Assembly: GCF_014284155.1 (NCBI RefSeq)
Contig: NZ_JACOFZ010000005.1
Span: 1 to 64,000, forward strand
Direction of reading: 5' to 3'
From: Affinundibacterium nitidum
Lineage (GTDB): Bacteria > Pseudomonadota > Gammaproteobacteria > Burkholderiales > Burkholderiaceae_D
Length of the DNA: 64,000 nucleotides
Under the pieces are notes generated by a model that saw only the letters and a program-made list of their open reading frames with translations, did not search any database and was not told where the DNA came from. Below, piece after piece: positions 9,628 through 18,011 of this stretch (its first letter is position 1; each line of letters opens with the position of its first letter). The position numbers were made by a program, and so were the translations under genes.

Positions 9628-10713
9628 ATGAAAAAGACCGTATTGACCTTGGCATGCGTGTTCGGCTTTATCCACTGTTTTGCGCAAGCGCAGACCGCTG
9701 ATTTCGATCCGCGCGCTTGGAAGAAAAATGTGTACGGTAAGCCGACTCAAGTCATGGTCTTGGGAACTCCGCACATCAGTGGCTATGGTGAGAAGCTAAA
9801 TCGCGTACATTTGTCTGGACTATTGGACCGCCTAGCACAATACGAGCCAAATATCATCGCGATTGAAGCGTTGTCCGGTGAACAGTGTGATTTTTTGCGG
9901 TTAAATACACTGACACATCCCGATGTACATAAAGATTACTGCTGGGATCCAGCTCCTGCTCAGAAAGCCATTGGTTTGGGCTTGCAAGAGGCACTGGTTG
10001 AAATCCAATCCACGCTACAGCAATGGGCACAGCATGCCAACAGGAAGCCAAGTGCAGAGCAAAGGCGTCGTCTAGTTGCAGTATTTTTAGCCGCAAATGA
10101 TCGCGCTTCTGCTTTGGTTCAATGGTTGCGTCTCGATGTCAGCGAACGCAAGGCGATTGATGGTATTGAGCCTAGCATGTTGAAGTTCCTCAACCGTGAA
10201 ACACCAAATTTAAATGAAAATTACGAAGTTGCTGCAGTGCTTGCCGCACGTTTAGGCCTTGAACGTGTGTACGCCACTGATGACCATACGTCGGATGAGA
10301 TTACTGATAGGGCAGGACCTAAATTCGGTGAAGCACTGCAGGATATGTGGAGCAAGATTGATATCCCTGAGAAAAAGGAATCACTTGCACTGGAAGCGAA
10401 AATGAACTCAGCGCAAGATGTGCTGAACTTGTATCGCTTCTATAACAATCCGCGTAAGCTGCGTTCTTTTATCGCAGCGGATTTTGGTGGGGGCCTCAAA
10501 CATGCTACGCCTGAACTCTATGGACGCCAGTATGTCGCGTGGTGGGAAACACGTAATTTGCGTATGGTAGCGAATATACGTACAGCTTTCGGTAATCATC
10601 CTGGAGCGAAAGTCTTAGTTGTTGTTGGCTCCTCACATAAGCCTTACTTCGATGCTTATTTAAATATGATGCATGAGGTGCAGCTGGTCGACTCATTTAA
10701 ATTGCTCAAGTAA
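9628..10713 (+). CDS. Secreted TraB/TIKI-like protein (DUF5694 type)
   Basis: This 361-residue protein has a clear signal peptide (MKKTVLTLACVFGFIHCFAQAQ, likely cleaved near residue 20-22) and a GAAGGAGA ribosome site. It resembles proteins annotated as DUF5694: MVLGTPHISG (G46-T-P-H49), IIAIEAL (E80) and a C-terminal VLVVVGSSHKPYFDAYL. The GTPH...E...GxxH arrangement recalls the TraB/TIKI/EreA fold, some members of which are metalloproteases or esterases. That link is from motif memory, and no activity is proven for this branch. The protein is probably periplasmic. A strong terminator follows, so it ends its own transcript. Confidence 0.65.
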   Translation: MKKTVLTLACVFGFIHCFAQAQTADFDPRAWKKNVYGKPTQVMVLGTPHISGYGEKLNRVHLSGLLDRLAQYEPNIIAIEALSGEQCDFLRLNTLTHPDVHKDYCWDPAPAQKAIGLGLQEALVEIQSTLQQWAQHANRKPSAEQRRRLVAVFLAANDRASALVQWLRLDVSERKAIDGIEPSMLKFLNRETPNLNENYEVAAVLAARLGLERVYATDDHTSDEITDRAGPKFGEALQDMWSKIDIPEKKESLALEAKMNSAQDVLNLYRFYNNPRKLRSFIAADFGGGLKHATPELYGRQYVAWWETRNLRMVANIRTAFGNHPGAKVLVVVGSSHKPYFDAYLNMMHEVQLVDSFKLLK

Positions 10714-10724
10714 GCGTATCAACC

Positions 10725-10755
10725 AGAGTCGGATTGGGTAATCCGACTCTTTTTA
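10725..10755 (+). terminator. Rho-independent terminator after the TraB-like gene
   Basis: Arms AGAGTCGGATT (10725-10735) and AATCCGACTCT (10740-10750) pair perfectly over 11 bp with a 4-nt loop and are followed by a T tract. The stop codon of the convergent gene (10753-10755) lies inside the T tract, so the two genes abut tightly. Confidence 0.9.
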
Positions 10756-11046
10756 ATTTGTCTTTGCACGTCCGTAAGGAATAGGTCGTACCAAGAAATT
10801 GACACTTACTGCAAACATAAAAAGTGATGTCGCAATTATGATTGAAAGGCCAGAGAAATAACCTAATTGAGGCAAAAATAGTAAGCCTATAAACACACCC
10901 AACAAAGCGATCAAGCTGCTCGTTAACCATTGTCTGAAACTTCCAAAACAAGATGTATGTTGGCATTCGGTACAAGTTAGTACTGACTTGAGCCAAATTT
11001 TCCTGCGTGGAAAAGGATACTGGCAGTGTGGGCAAAGTCTATACAT
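10753..11046 (-). CDS. Small zinc-ribbon membrane protein (CXXC-X16-CXXC)
   Basis: This 97-residue protein starts with a compact zinc ribbon: C5-P-H-C8 and C25-T-E-C28. Two hydrophobic segments follow (about 40-60 and 65-85) and a basic tail. The layout matches small proteins named after paired CXXC motifs about 20 residues apart (cxxc_20_cxxc type), whose function is unknown. It lies convergent with the TraB-like gene. An overlapping frame on the same strand (10706-11035) has no recognisable features and is taken as a shadow. The gene could be longer at neither end: the start is the only ATG before the ribbon. Confidence 0.65.
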   Translation of the reverse strand: MYRLCPHCQYPFPRRKIWLKSVLTCTECQHTSCFGSFRQWLTSSLIALLGVFIGLLFLPQLGYFSGLSIIIATSLFMFAVSVNFLVRPIPYGRAKTN

Positions 11047-11218
11047 TGATAGTCCCCCTCTAAATTCTCATGTGCAGCCAGAGCTGCGCTAGTTTAATCT
11101 CGATTTGCTTTGCTGATGGTAGCGCAAATTGCACAGTATGTGTCACTAAGCTGACACAATTCCACGCTAAGGTAGGACTCTACATAATGCTAAACCATTA
11201 GCTTGAGGAGACCTTTGT

Positions 11219-11650
11219 ATGGCATTACAAAATGAGAATCGTGGGAATCGTCGTGTTGAATTTTTTCACATCCCTATGGGAGAATGTGAGATACGCCCGG
11301 TCTGGGTTTTTAGCTCTGGTCGTTCGGAAACCGCTATCTGTGGCGTCGTGATCAACATGAGCAAGGGCGGTGTGCAAGTGTTAACCGAGGCACAGTATCC
11401 GATGCTGGCCTCACGCTACAAAATCTCTTTCATTCGTGATGATCAAGCGGCGAACTTAGCACTCGATGATTGTTATCTACAACGCATTTGGACTGAGGCT
11501 CATAACTCTTTGCATACCTTGTCTGGCTTTAGTTTTGTCGGAGAGATACCGGAGACAGTCAGTGCCTTGTTGCAGTCTCAAGACAATCATGTGAGACCAT
11601 TTTTGCGGTGCGAAATTGATGCGATTGAAGTCGAAATTCGTCGGCAATAA
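11219..11650 (+). CDS. PilZ domain protein
   Basis: This 143-residue protein is preceded by a good GAGGAG ribosome site. It is essentially one PilZ domain: the c-di-GMP-binding arginines N-R-R (R11, R12) in the N-terminal loop and the second motif N46-M-S-K-G-G51, followed by beta strands VQVLTEA and ISFIRDD. PilZ domains bind cyclic di-GMP and alter motility, exopolysaccharide output or a partner enzyme. There is no signal peptide, so it is cytoplasmic. The first motif is shortened compared with the classical RxxxR, so binding is likely but not assured. No diguanylate cyclase is nearby. Confidence 0.75.
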   Translation: MALQNENRGNRRVEFFHIPMGECEIRPVWVFSSGRSETAICGVVINMSKGGVQVLTEAQYPMLASRYKISFIRDDQAANLALDDCYLQRIWTEAHNSLHTLSGFSFVGEIPETVSALLQSQDNHVRPFLRCEIDAIEVEIRRQ

Positions 11651-11682
11651 TGCTCGCCAAATTCGAGATGTTCTTCTAATCG

Positions 11683-11700
11683 AGGTCATGCCGTAGTCAT
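11683..11700 (+). promoter_or_regulatory. Degenerate Pho-box-like direct repeat upstream of phoD
   Basis: AGGTCAT (11683-11689), four bases, then TAGTCAT (11694-11700) reproduce the 11-bp spacing of the PhoB recognition repeat (consensus CTGTCAT-N4-CTGTCAT), with GTCAT conserved in each half. The sequence ATTTG follows, exactly as at the better site at 13465. It lies 46 bp before the phoD start. PhoB control is an inference; the halves are each two bases off consensus. Confidence 0.45.
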
Positions 11701-11746
11701 ATTTGAGCCCTAGCATCAGCGTTTTCTTCATTCACGGGGCAAGCGC

Positions 11747-13450
11747 ATGAAACATCAAAATTCTTCACGTCGTCAGTTTATTCGTCAGTTCGCCGCATCG
11801 ACCGCTGCACTCTCAACAAGTGCAGCGCTCTCCGCGTGTGGTGGCAGCAGCGTGCAGCCTGTGTATGTGACTTTCGAACACGGTGTAGCGAGTGGCGATC
11901 CATTAAGCGATCGTGTTATTATTTGGACGCGTGTTACGCCTACGACTAATTATGATGGCCGTGACTTCGATGTAAGTTGGCAAGTGTCGAGCGATGTGGA
12001 TTTTTCAAAAATCGTTAAGACCGGAAATGTCATTACGAATGGCGCGCGCGATTTCACTATCAAAGTTGATGTGACAGGTTTAAGCCCTAATTCGATTTAC
12101 TTTTATCGCTTTAATTTTGATAGCCGCTTATCACCTGTGGGAAAAACCAAGACACTGCCTACAGGTAAAGTAGCACAAGTTAAATTGGCAGTGATGACTT
12201 GTTCTAACTATCCAGCAGGCTATTTCAATGTCTATGCTGAGATTGCCAAACTCAATGATATCGATGCGGCAGTGCATTTGGGCGACTATATCTATGAGTA
12301 TCCACGTGATGGCTATGCATCTCAAGATGCGGCGGCGTTAAATCGCTTGGTGGAGCCGAAAACGGAAACTGTCACATTGACAGACTACCGCAGCCGTTAT
12401 GCAATTTATCGCCGTGACGCTGATTTGCAAGCCATGCACGCCGCGGTGCCTTTGATTGCAGTGTGGGATGATCATGAATTTGCAAACGATGCATGGATAG
12501 GTGGCGCTGAGAATCATGATCCTGCAACTGAAGGCCCTTTCAGTGCACGTCGCGCTGCGGCTCTGCAGGCCTATCACGAATGGATGCCTGTACGCCTAAA
12601 TGATCCGAGCAAAAATGATCGCATCTATCGTTCTTTTGACTTTGGTGATCTGGTCTCATTGCATATGCTTGATACGCGTTTGATCGGCCGTGAAAAACAA
12701 TTGTCTTATGCGAGTTATATGGGCGCAGGTGGTGCCTTTGATGCTGCTCGCTTCGCCGCTGATATGAGCAATCCCACGCGTCAACTCTTAGGTACCGAGC
12801 AACTCACATGGTTGCAATCGCAGATGACAAAGTCGACCGCAACTTGGCAAATTCTTGGACAACAAGTATTGATGGCGCGTATGAACATTCCAGCGCCATT
12901 GGTGTTAGGACAAATCAGTTTCTCTGACTACACCAATTTACTTGGTAAAGCGCAAGTAGCACCGGCGAGCTTAACTGTTGCTGAGAAAACCATCTTAGCT
13001 CAACCAGCTATTCCTTATAACCTTGATGCATGGGATGGCTATGTGGTCGCACGCGAAACAGTTTTTGGCGCGGCGAAAGCGCTCAATAAAAATTTGATCG
13101 CTTTGGCGGGAGACACACATAACACTTGGGCTAGTGATTTGCAGGATATGAATGGAACTGCGATCGGTGTCGAGTTCGGCGTCACTTCGGTGACTTCACC
13201 AGGTTTCGAAGAAATTTTCCCTAAAGAAGATCCGGCAAAAGTCGCGGGAGGCTTGGAACAGATTATTGGACCTCTGGTGTATGCAGAAACGAAAAACCGC
13301 GGTTACATGGTTGTGACTGCTACGCCGACAGAGACGAGTGCTGAGTGGCGTTATGTTAGTACGGTCAAATCAAAGACTTATAGCCTAGTTGCTGGTAAGA
13401 CTCTGAAAGTCTTGCCGGGCGCAGGAAACCGCAAATTATTGGCAGGTTAA
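11747..13450 (+). CDS. phoD: PhoD-type alkaline phosphatase/phosphodiesterase
   Basis: This 567-residue protein carries a twin-arginine signal (S-R-R-Q-F-I-R at residues 7-13), as is usual for PhoD, which is exported folded with its metal centre. ALSACGG ends the signal and might act as a lipobox. The family entry motif FEHGVASGDPLSDRVIIWTR is followed by metal-binding segments: AVHLGDYIYEYPRD (D180) and AVWDDHEFANDAW, and later ALAGDTHNTWASDL. PhoD enzymes hydrolyse phosphomonoesters and diesters, generally with Ca2+ and Fe3+, to release phosphate. A Pho-box-like repeat lies upstream, and a phytase-like lipoprotein gene follows in the same direction with its own Pho box, consistent with phosphate scavenging. 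Confidence 0.93.
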   Translation: MKHQNSSRRQFIRQFAASTAALSTSAALSACGGSSVQPVYVTFEHGVASGDPLSDRVIIWTRVTPTTNYDGRDFDVSWQVSSDVDFSKIVKTGNVITNGARDFTIKVDVTGLSPNSIYFYRFNFDSRLSPVGKTKTLPTGKVAQVKLAVMTCSNYPAGYFNVYAEIAKLNDIDAAVHLGDYIYEYPRDGYASQDAAALNRLVEPKTETVTLTDYRSRYAIYRRDADLQAMHAAVPLIAVWDDHEFANDAWIGGAENHDPATEGPFSARRAAALQAYHEWMPVRLNDPSKNDRIYRSFDFGDLVSLHMLDTRLIGREKQLSYASYMGAGGAFDAARFAADMSNPTRQLLGTEQLTWLQSQMTKSTATWQILGQQVLMARMNIPAPLVLGQISFSDYTNLLGKAQVAPASLTVAEKTILAQPAIPYNLDAWDGYVVARETVFGAAKALNKNLIALAGDTHNTWASDLQDMNGTAIGVEFGVTSVTSPGFEEIFPKEDPAKVAGGLEQIIGPLVYAETKNRGYMVVTATPTETSAEWRYVSTVKSKTYSLVAGKTLKVLPGAGNRKLLAG

Positions 13451-13464
13451 ATAGAGAGCAAGCA

Positions 13465-13482
13465 CTGTCATTGGCGTGTCAT
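13465..13482 (+). promoter_or_regulatory. Pho-box-like direct repeat upstream of phytase-like gene
   Basis: CTGTCAT (13465-13471), TGGC, then GTGTCAT (13476-13482) match the PhoB box (CTGTCAT-N4-CTGTCAT) in 13 of 14 repeat positions. The sequence ATTTG follows, as at 11701-11705. The site is 68 bp before the ATG at 13550. A -10 element is not sharply defined; TATAAG near 13523-13528 is a candidate. Confidence 0.65.
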
Positions 13483-13549
13483 ATTTGCTGATTACAGTGC
13501 GGGCTTCTATTGTGTTCCCTTATAAGTTTTTAGTTCGTCGGAGAAAATA

Positions 13550-15610
13550 ATGCGTGCGAAATATGTCGGTGCCCTAAGTGTCATTGCTGCAGCTAGTCTC
13601 TTAGTTGCCTGTGGCTCTAGCGATAAACCTGCTGATACGACAAAACCAATCAATGGTGTCTTTTTAGATGCCGCCGTTGAGGGTTTAGATTACACCACAG
13701 TGGGGCTCAAAGGGACTACGCGCGCAGACGGCGGATTTGCATGCAATTCTGGTGATGCCATTGCATTTACTTTAGGCGGCTTGAATTTCGGTTCATCTGC
13801 CTGCGCCAATATTTTGAGCCCTTTAAATTTGGCGAATTCGACAAATTATAAAGACGATGCTGTCGTCAATCGTTTGATGGCTTTGCAGTTGTTGGATGCG
13901 GACAATGATGCGTCGAACGGCATTCAAATCGCCAATGAAGTAAAGACAGCCCTATCGGCGCAGACTTTGGACTTCTCCGCAAGTGCAGCGAGCTTCAACA
14001 CGGCGATGGCGGCGGTGTTGGCCAAGCTCCCGGCTGCGTATGCAACTCGTACGTCGGATAATGATCGTCGAGCCTTGGTGCGCGAACATTTTGAAGACAC
14101 TTTAGCCTCCAAAATCGGGAGCCCAGTTGCAGAGAGCCTAACCCAAACCAATACGCTAGGGGCCGTTAGCGTAGCGATTACACGTTATCAGATTCAGGCC
14201 GATAAATCATTTTATGTCCCATACGAAGGTAGTGTCGCCGCGGTGAAGGCCGATTTCCCAAATGGTTTCTTACCATCGTATGGTTCTGGCCTGACTTTCA
14301 AAGGCTTAGCCGCTGATGGATCACTTGAATTCTATGGCATTACCGACCGTGGTCCAAACGGTGATGGTCCTAAAGTGCCAAATAGCAGCGTTACAGCAGG
14401 TGCGAGTGGTACCAGTGATGGAAAATTCTTTCCTGCACCGAGTTTTACTCCATCGATAGGTGTGATCTCTGTCGGCAAACAAGGTGCAGTTCTGAAATCA
14501 TCGATGCCAATTAAATTTTCCGCTACCGCTAATGCCTCAGGCTTGTCGATTGCAGCAGGAAAAGTCGGTTCCTCTGGCGAGATTCCTTTGACAGATGCAG
14601 CACGCTTTGAAGTGAATTCCAAAACTATCTTTAGCGATTACGGCGTTGATACCGAATCTATCGTGCTCGATAAAGCACGTAATGTATTGTGGGTGTCGGA
14701 CGAGTATGGTCCATTCATCCTGAAAATAGATATCAATACCGGCATCGTCTTAAAGAAATATCAGCCAGGTTCAGGTGCTGCGGATTTGCCAGCCGTATTG
14801 GCGAAACGTCGCGCTAATCGCGGCATGGAAGGTTTGTCTCTTGAAGTTGCTAGTGGTAAGTTAAACGGTTTTATTCAAAGCCCATTGGATGACGGTAAGG
14901 CGAGCTTCATCGTTCCAGGAGCGACAGTGGCAAGTAATGAAAGCATTAAAGATTATGCGAAGTTCACTCGTTGGGTAGAGTTCGATCCAAGCACTGAAAA
15001 GACAAAGCTCTACGCTTATCCTTTAGATGGAAAGATATATGCTAGCGGTAAGACGGGTAACGCAAAGCTCGGCGATGTCGTAGCACTGGGTAACGGTAAG
15101 TTCATCGTGATCGAACAGGGTGCCGGTGTGGATGGTAAGGTGTTCAATCGCTTAATGTTGGTGCAGATCCCTAGCGATGTCACTGATATCGCAGCAATGA
15201 GTACTGACCTCGAAAAGAGCAGTATGAGTGGCGTTGTAGTCAATGCAGCCAATTATGCCACCGTTGTTACTTTGAAGAAGACACTGTTATTCGACTTGAA
15301 CTCAGCAGGTTGGTTAGCAGAAAAAGCTGAAGGTTTAGCCCTGGTTGATGATAATACCTTGGCTCTCGTGAATGATGACGACTTTGGTTTGAAGACCATT
15401 GTGCAAACACCAAATGGTAGTATCGTCGATGGTGCAGATATCACGAAATGTACGGTCGATACGAATGGCGCGATTCAAACCACAGCTGGCGCGATAGGCT
15501 GCGTTGCGGGGAACACGGCAAGGGTTGCACGCGGTGCTGATTCTGAGCGTCCGAATCGATTGTGGTTAATCAAGTTCGCGAAAAAATTGAACGATTTTGT
15601 TGTGCAGTAA
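13550..15610 (+). CDS. Phytase-like (esterase-like activity of phytase) lipoprotein
   Basis: This 686-residue protein starts with a lipoprotein signal (LLVAC, C21), so it should be lipid-anchored after export. A CGGAGAAA ribosome site precedes the ATG. Residues about 35-195 form an N-terminal domain of unknown type. From about 200 onward the sequence matches the phytase-like beta-propeller family (PF13449): LEFYGITDRGPNGDGP, then ESIVLDKARNVLWVSDEYGPFI, RGMEGLSLEVASGKL and AEGLALVDDNTLALVNDDDFG. Family members are often found beside PhoD phosphatases; substrate specificity is poorly known. Together with phoD and the two Pho-box-like sites, a role in organic phosphate use is likely. Confidence 0.85.
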   Translation: MRAKYVGALSVIAAASLLVACGSSDKPADTTKPINGVFLDAAVEGLDYTTVGLKGTTRADGGFACNSGDAIAFTLGGLNFGSSACANILSPLNLANSTNYKDDAVVNRLMALQLLDADNDASNGIQIANEVKTALSAQTLDFSASAASFNTAMAAVLAKLPAAYATRTSDNDRRALVREHFEDTLASKIGSPVAESLTQTNTLGAVSVAITRYQIQADKSFYVPYEGSVAAVKADFPNGFLPSYGSGLTFKGLAADGSLEFYGITDRGPNGDGPKVPNSSVTAGASGTSDGKFFPAPSFTPSIGVISVGKQGAVLKSSMPIKFSATANASGLSIAAGKVGSSGEIPLTDAARFEVNSKTIFSDYGVDTESIVLDKARNVLWVSDEYGPFILKIDINTGIVLKKYQPGSGAADLPAVLAKRRANRGMEGLSLEVASGKLNGFIQSPLDDGKASFIVPGATVASNESIKDYAKFTRWVEFDPSTEKTKLYAYPLDGKIYASGKTGNAKLGDVVALGNGKFIVIEQGAGVDGKVFNRLMLVQIPSDVTDIAAMSTDLEKSSMSGVVVNAANYATVVTLKKTLLFDLNSAGWLAEKAEGLALVDDNTLALVNDDDFGLKTIVQTPNGSIVDGADITKCTVDTNGAIQTTAGAIGCVAGNTARVARGADSERPNRLWLIKFAKKLNDFVVQ

Positions 15611-15693
15611 GGATATGAGATTCATTTTCATATCAGTTTTATGTGAGTTTATTTTGTAAGTTTTATTCTCTTTGTTATCACCGCTTCTTTGCT

Positions 15694-15728
15694 CCGCCAG
15701 CATCGCTCGATGGCTGGCGGTTTTTTTT
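15694..15728 (+). terminator. Rho-independent terminator
   Basis: CCGCCAG (15694-15700) and CTGGCGG (15714-15720) close a GC-rich stem with a partly paired inner CAT...ATG, followed by eight T residues (15721-15728). It ends the phytase-like transcript and isolates the permease gene. Confidence 0.9.
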
Positions 15729-15835
15729 GTGTGCACGGCGTCTGCTTTAGCTAGTTTTGATGATCGTGCTAGTATTCAGCACTTTGACTGAATCAGCATT
15801 CAGTCCCACCATTCTTTACGCTGGATATCTTTCAC

Positions 15836-17248
15836 ATGCAAAACATGGATCAGAGAAATTTCGAACAAATTGTTCAACGCGAGCAAGGTCTGCACCGAAG
15901 TTTGAGCGGCCGCCAGATGTCGATGTTGGCGATCGGTGGTGCAATCGGTACCGGACTTTTTCTAGGCAGTGGCTTTGCGATTAGCTTTGCGGGCCCAGCG
16001 GTATTACTTAGTTATGCGATTGGTGCGATTATTGCTCTGCTGCTAGTGGCTTGTTTAGCAGAGATGACAGTTGCTCATCCCACTTCAGGTTCGTTTGGTG
16101 CCTTCGCTGAACATTACGTCAGTCCCTGGGCTGGTTTTGTGGTTCGTTATGCGTATTGGGCAGCTAACGTGCTAGTGATTGGTACCGAGGTGACTGCAAT
16201 CGCTCTATATATGCAGTATTGGTTCCCGGACTCGCCGAGTTGGTGGTGGATTAGCTCATTTTCCGCTGCGCTCATCTTAGCCAACGCACTTAGCGTGCAT
16301 GTATTTGGAACCATAGAATATTGGTTTTCTACAATTAAGGTGATAGCGATCGTGACGTTTATCGTGACGGGCGCTTGGATGGTTTTCGCTTCACCAGCCG
16401 AGGGCCCTATTGGATTTGCTAACTATGTACAACATGGTGGATTTTTCCCAAAAGGATGGGGCGGAATGTGGCTAGCAGTGATCGTCGCGCTGTTCAGTTA
16501 CCTCAGTATTGAAATGATCGCGGTCGCCGCTGGTGAAGCGCGTGACCCAGAACGAGCGATAACCCTGGCCTTTCGTTCTGCCTTATTACGACTAGTGATT
16601 TTCTACATCTTGACCTTGGTGTTGGTGTTGGCTATCGTGCCTTGGAACCAAGCGGGGCAGGGTAAGAGCCCTTTTGTGACAGCGATGGAAGCCGCGCATA
16701 TTCCTGGTGCTGGTGGAGTGATTAATTTTGTGATTTTAATTGCTGCTTTATCGGCGATGAATAGTCAACTGTACACAGCGACGAGGATGATGTTCAGCCT
16801 CTCGCGAGCTGGTTTTGCACCGAGTATTTTTGGCGAAATTAATCGTCAAGGCGTACCTATGAGAGCGTTATTGATTTCTTGTGGAGGTATCGCGGTTGCA
16901 GCTGCGATGAGTGTTTTTTACCCGAAAAGTTCTTTTGTTTTTATGATGGCGATTTCCATGTTTGGTGCAATGTTCGCGTGGTTGATGATCTTTGTAACGC
17001 ACTGGTTTTTTCGTCGTCAGTGGCGTGCAGAAGGGCGTGCCGCTTTAGCTTTTCAGATGTGGGGCTTTCCGTGGTTAACTATTTTCGGAGCCCTGATGAT
17101 GTTCGCTTTGATGGTCACTACTTTATTCACAGACGCTTTTTTTCTGACCTTAGCGACTGGCATTCCATTCTTGATAGTCTTAAGCGCTGCTTATTGGTTT
17201 TGGTATCGTCGTCGACCGAATTTGGTGCTTGGGTCAACCGACATCTAA
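15836..17248 (+). CDS. Amino acid permease (APC superfamily, AAT type)
   Basis: This 470-residue protein has about twelve transmembrane segments. It carries the AAT-family opening signature SMLAIGGAIGTGLFLGSG and a consensus first cytoplasmic loop region LAEMTVAHPTSGSFGAFAEHYVSPWAGF. EAARDPERAI-like motifs appear as GEARDPERAITLAF. These are proton-coupled importers of amino acids such as proline, aromatic residues or GABA; the substrate cannot be read from the sequence. The start could be the ATG at 15836 or 15845 (MDQRNF); neither has a strong ribosome site. It stands alone between a terminator and the DUF2845 gene. Confidence 0.88.
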   Translation: MQNMDQRNFEQIVQREQGLHRSLSGRQMSMLAIGGAIGTGLFLGSGFAISFAGPAVLLSYAIGAIIALLLVACLAEMTVAHPTSGSFGAFAEHYVSPWAGFVVRYAYWAANVLVIGTEVTAIALYMQYWFPDSPSWWWISSFSAALILANALSVHVFGTIEYWFSTIKVIAIVTFIVTGAWMVFASPAEGPIGFANYVQHGGFFPKGWGGMWLAVIVALFSYLSIEMIAVAAGEARDPERAITLAFRSALLRLVIFYILTLVLVLAIVPWNQAGQGKSPFVTAMEAAHIPGAGGVINFVILIAALSAMNSQLYTATRMMFSLSRAGFAPSIFGEINRQGVPMRALLISCGGIAVAAAMSVFYPKSSFVFMMAISMFGAMFAWLMIFVTHWFFRRQWRAEGRAALAFQMWGFPWLTIFGALMMFALMVTTLFTDAFFLTLATGIPFLIVLSAAYWFWYRRRPNLVLGSTDI

Positions 17249-17302
17249 CTTAAAGCGTTGCACGATAAAATCCATTTGCAACATGAACATTAGGACCTCT
17301 CA

Positions 17303-17677
17303 ATGAAAGTTTTTTACTCTACGCTTTTGATTCTCGCGTGTAGTTGTTTTTCCAGTTCGCCAGCACAAGCGATGTCTTTTCGCTGTAATTCCTATGTGAT
17401 CGACAAAGGAATGCATAAAGTTGAGTTAATGCAAAAGTGCGGGACGCCCGCTAGTGCAAGTGTTCGATTTGAGAAACGTACGGTACGTGTAAAGCAATTC
17501 AATGAGCCGCAAACTTATCCACGCATGCAGAACGGTACCGTTGTCGAAGTCGAGAAAGAAATTGAGGTTGCGGTGGAGGAATGGGTTTATAACTTTGGGC
17601 CATCGCAATTTATGCAATTGGTCTTGATCGAGGAAGGGCGGATTCGATCAATCAGCGATCTTGGCTACGGACGATAA
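17303..17677 (+). CDS. DUF2845 secreted protein
   Basis: This 124-residue protein has a signal peptide ending near A23 (SSPAQA-M). The mature part matches DUF2845: MSFRCNSYVIDKGMHKVELMQKCG with two conserved cysteines (C28, C46 region), then a central acidic strand EVEKEIEVAVEEWVYNFGP, and a terminal IRSISDLGYGR. It is probably a small periplasmic or envelope protein related to the SmpA/OmlA-like fold. No function is established. It lies 54 bp after the permease and may be read through from it. Confidence 0.8.
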   Translation: MKVFYSTLLILACSCFSSSPAQAMSFRCNSYVIDKGMHKVELMQKCGTPASASVRFEKRTVRVKQFNEPQTYPRMQNGTVVEVEKEIEVAVEEWVYNFGPSQFMQLVLIEEGRIRSISDLGYGR

Positions 17678-18011
17678 ATAAGTCGATTAAGCGCAAGAGT
17701 TCGACGTTCAGATACGAACTGCCCCCCCATTTTCTTGTTGTTCTTCTATTGAGCCCGAGGTGATTGTTGTTGTTTAAGAACATAAACGCCATCGGGGCAT
17801 ACCACTGATGCAACAAAAGCAGTGATTTATGACAATTTTTCTTCACGGATACAGTGGTTCGTGAGCGAAACCATTAAAATAATCTTTTACGCTACAGAAG
17901 CAGAGACCCCTAGTTGTGATGTGCATTTGCTAATCACTTAGCGTTCCTTCATTGACGCTTTAAGGGATAGGCAATGCCCGACCTTTCTGATTTCTTTGCC
18001 GCCAAGATTGA
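17678..18011. other. 334-bp intergenic stretch
   Basis: No gene, terminator with a T tract, or repeat of the families seen elsewhere is recognised. A run of seven C at about 17720-17726 and a TTGTTGTTG-like stretch near 17764-17772 are the only simple features. It presumably contains the promoter of the hybrid kinase, whose ATG overlaps an upstream TGA (TGAATG). Confidence 0.35.

Noticed and set aside
10706-11035. 109-codon frame overlapping the zinc-ribbon gene on the same strand
   Set aside because: It reads through the terminator hairpin and lacks recognisable features, whereas the overlapping frame has paired CXXC motifs and TM helices.
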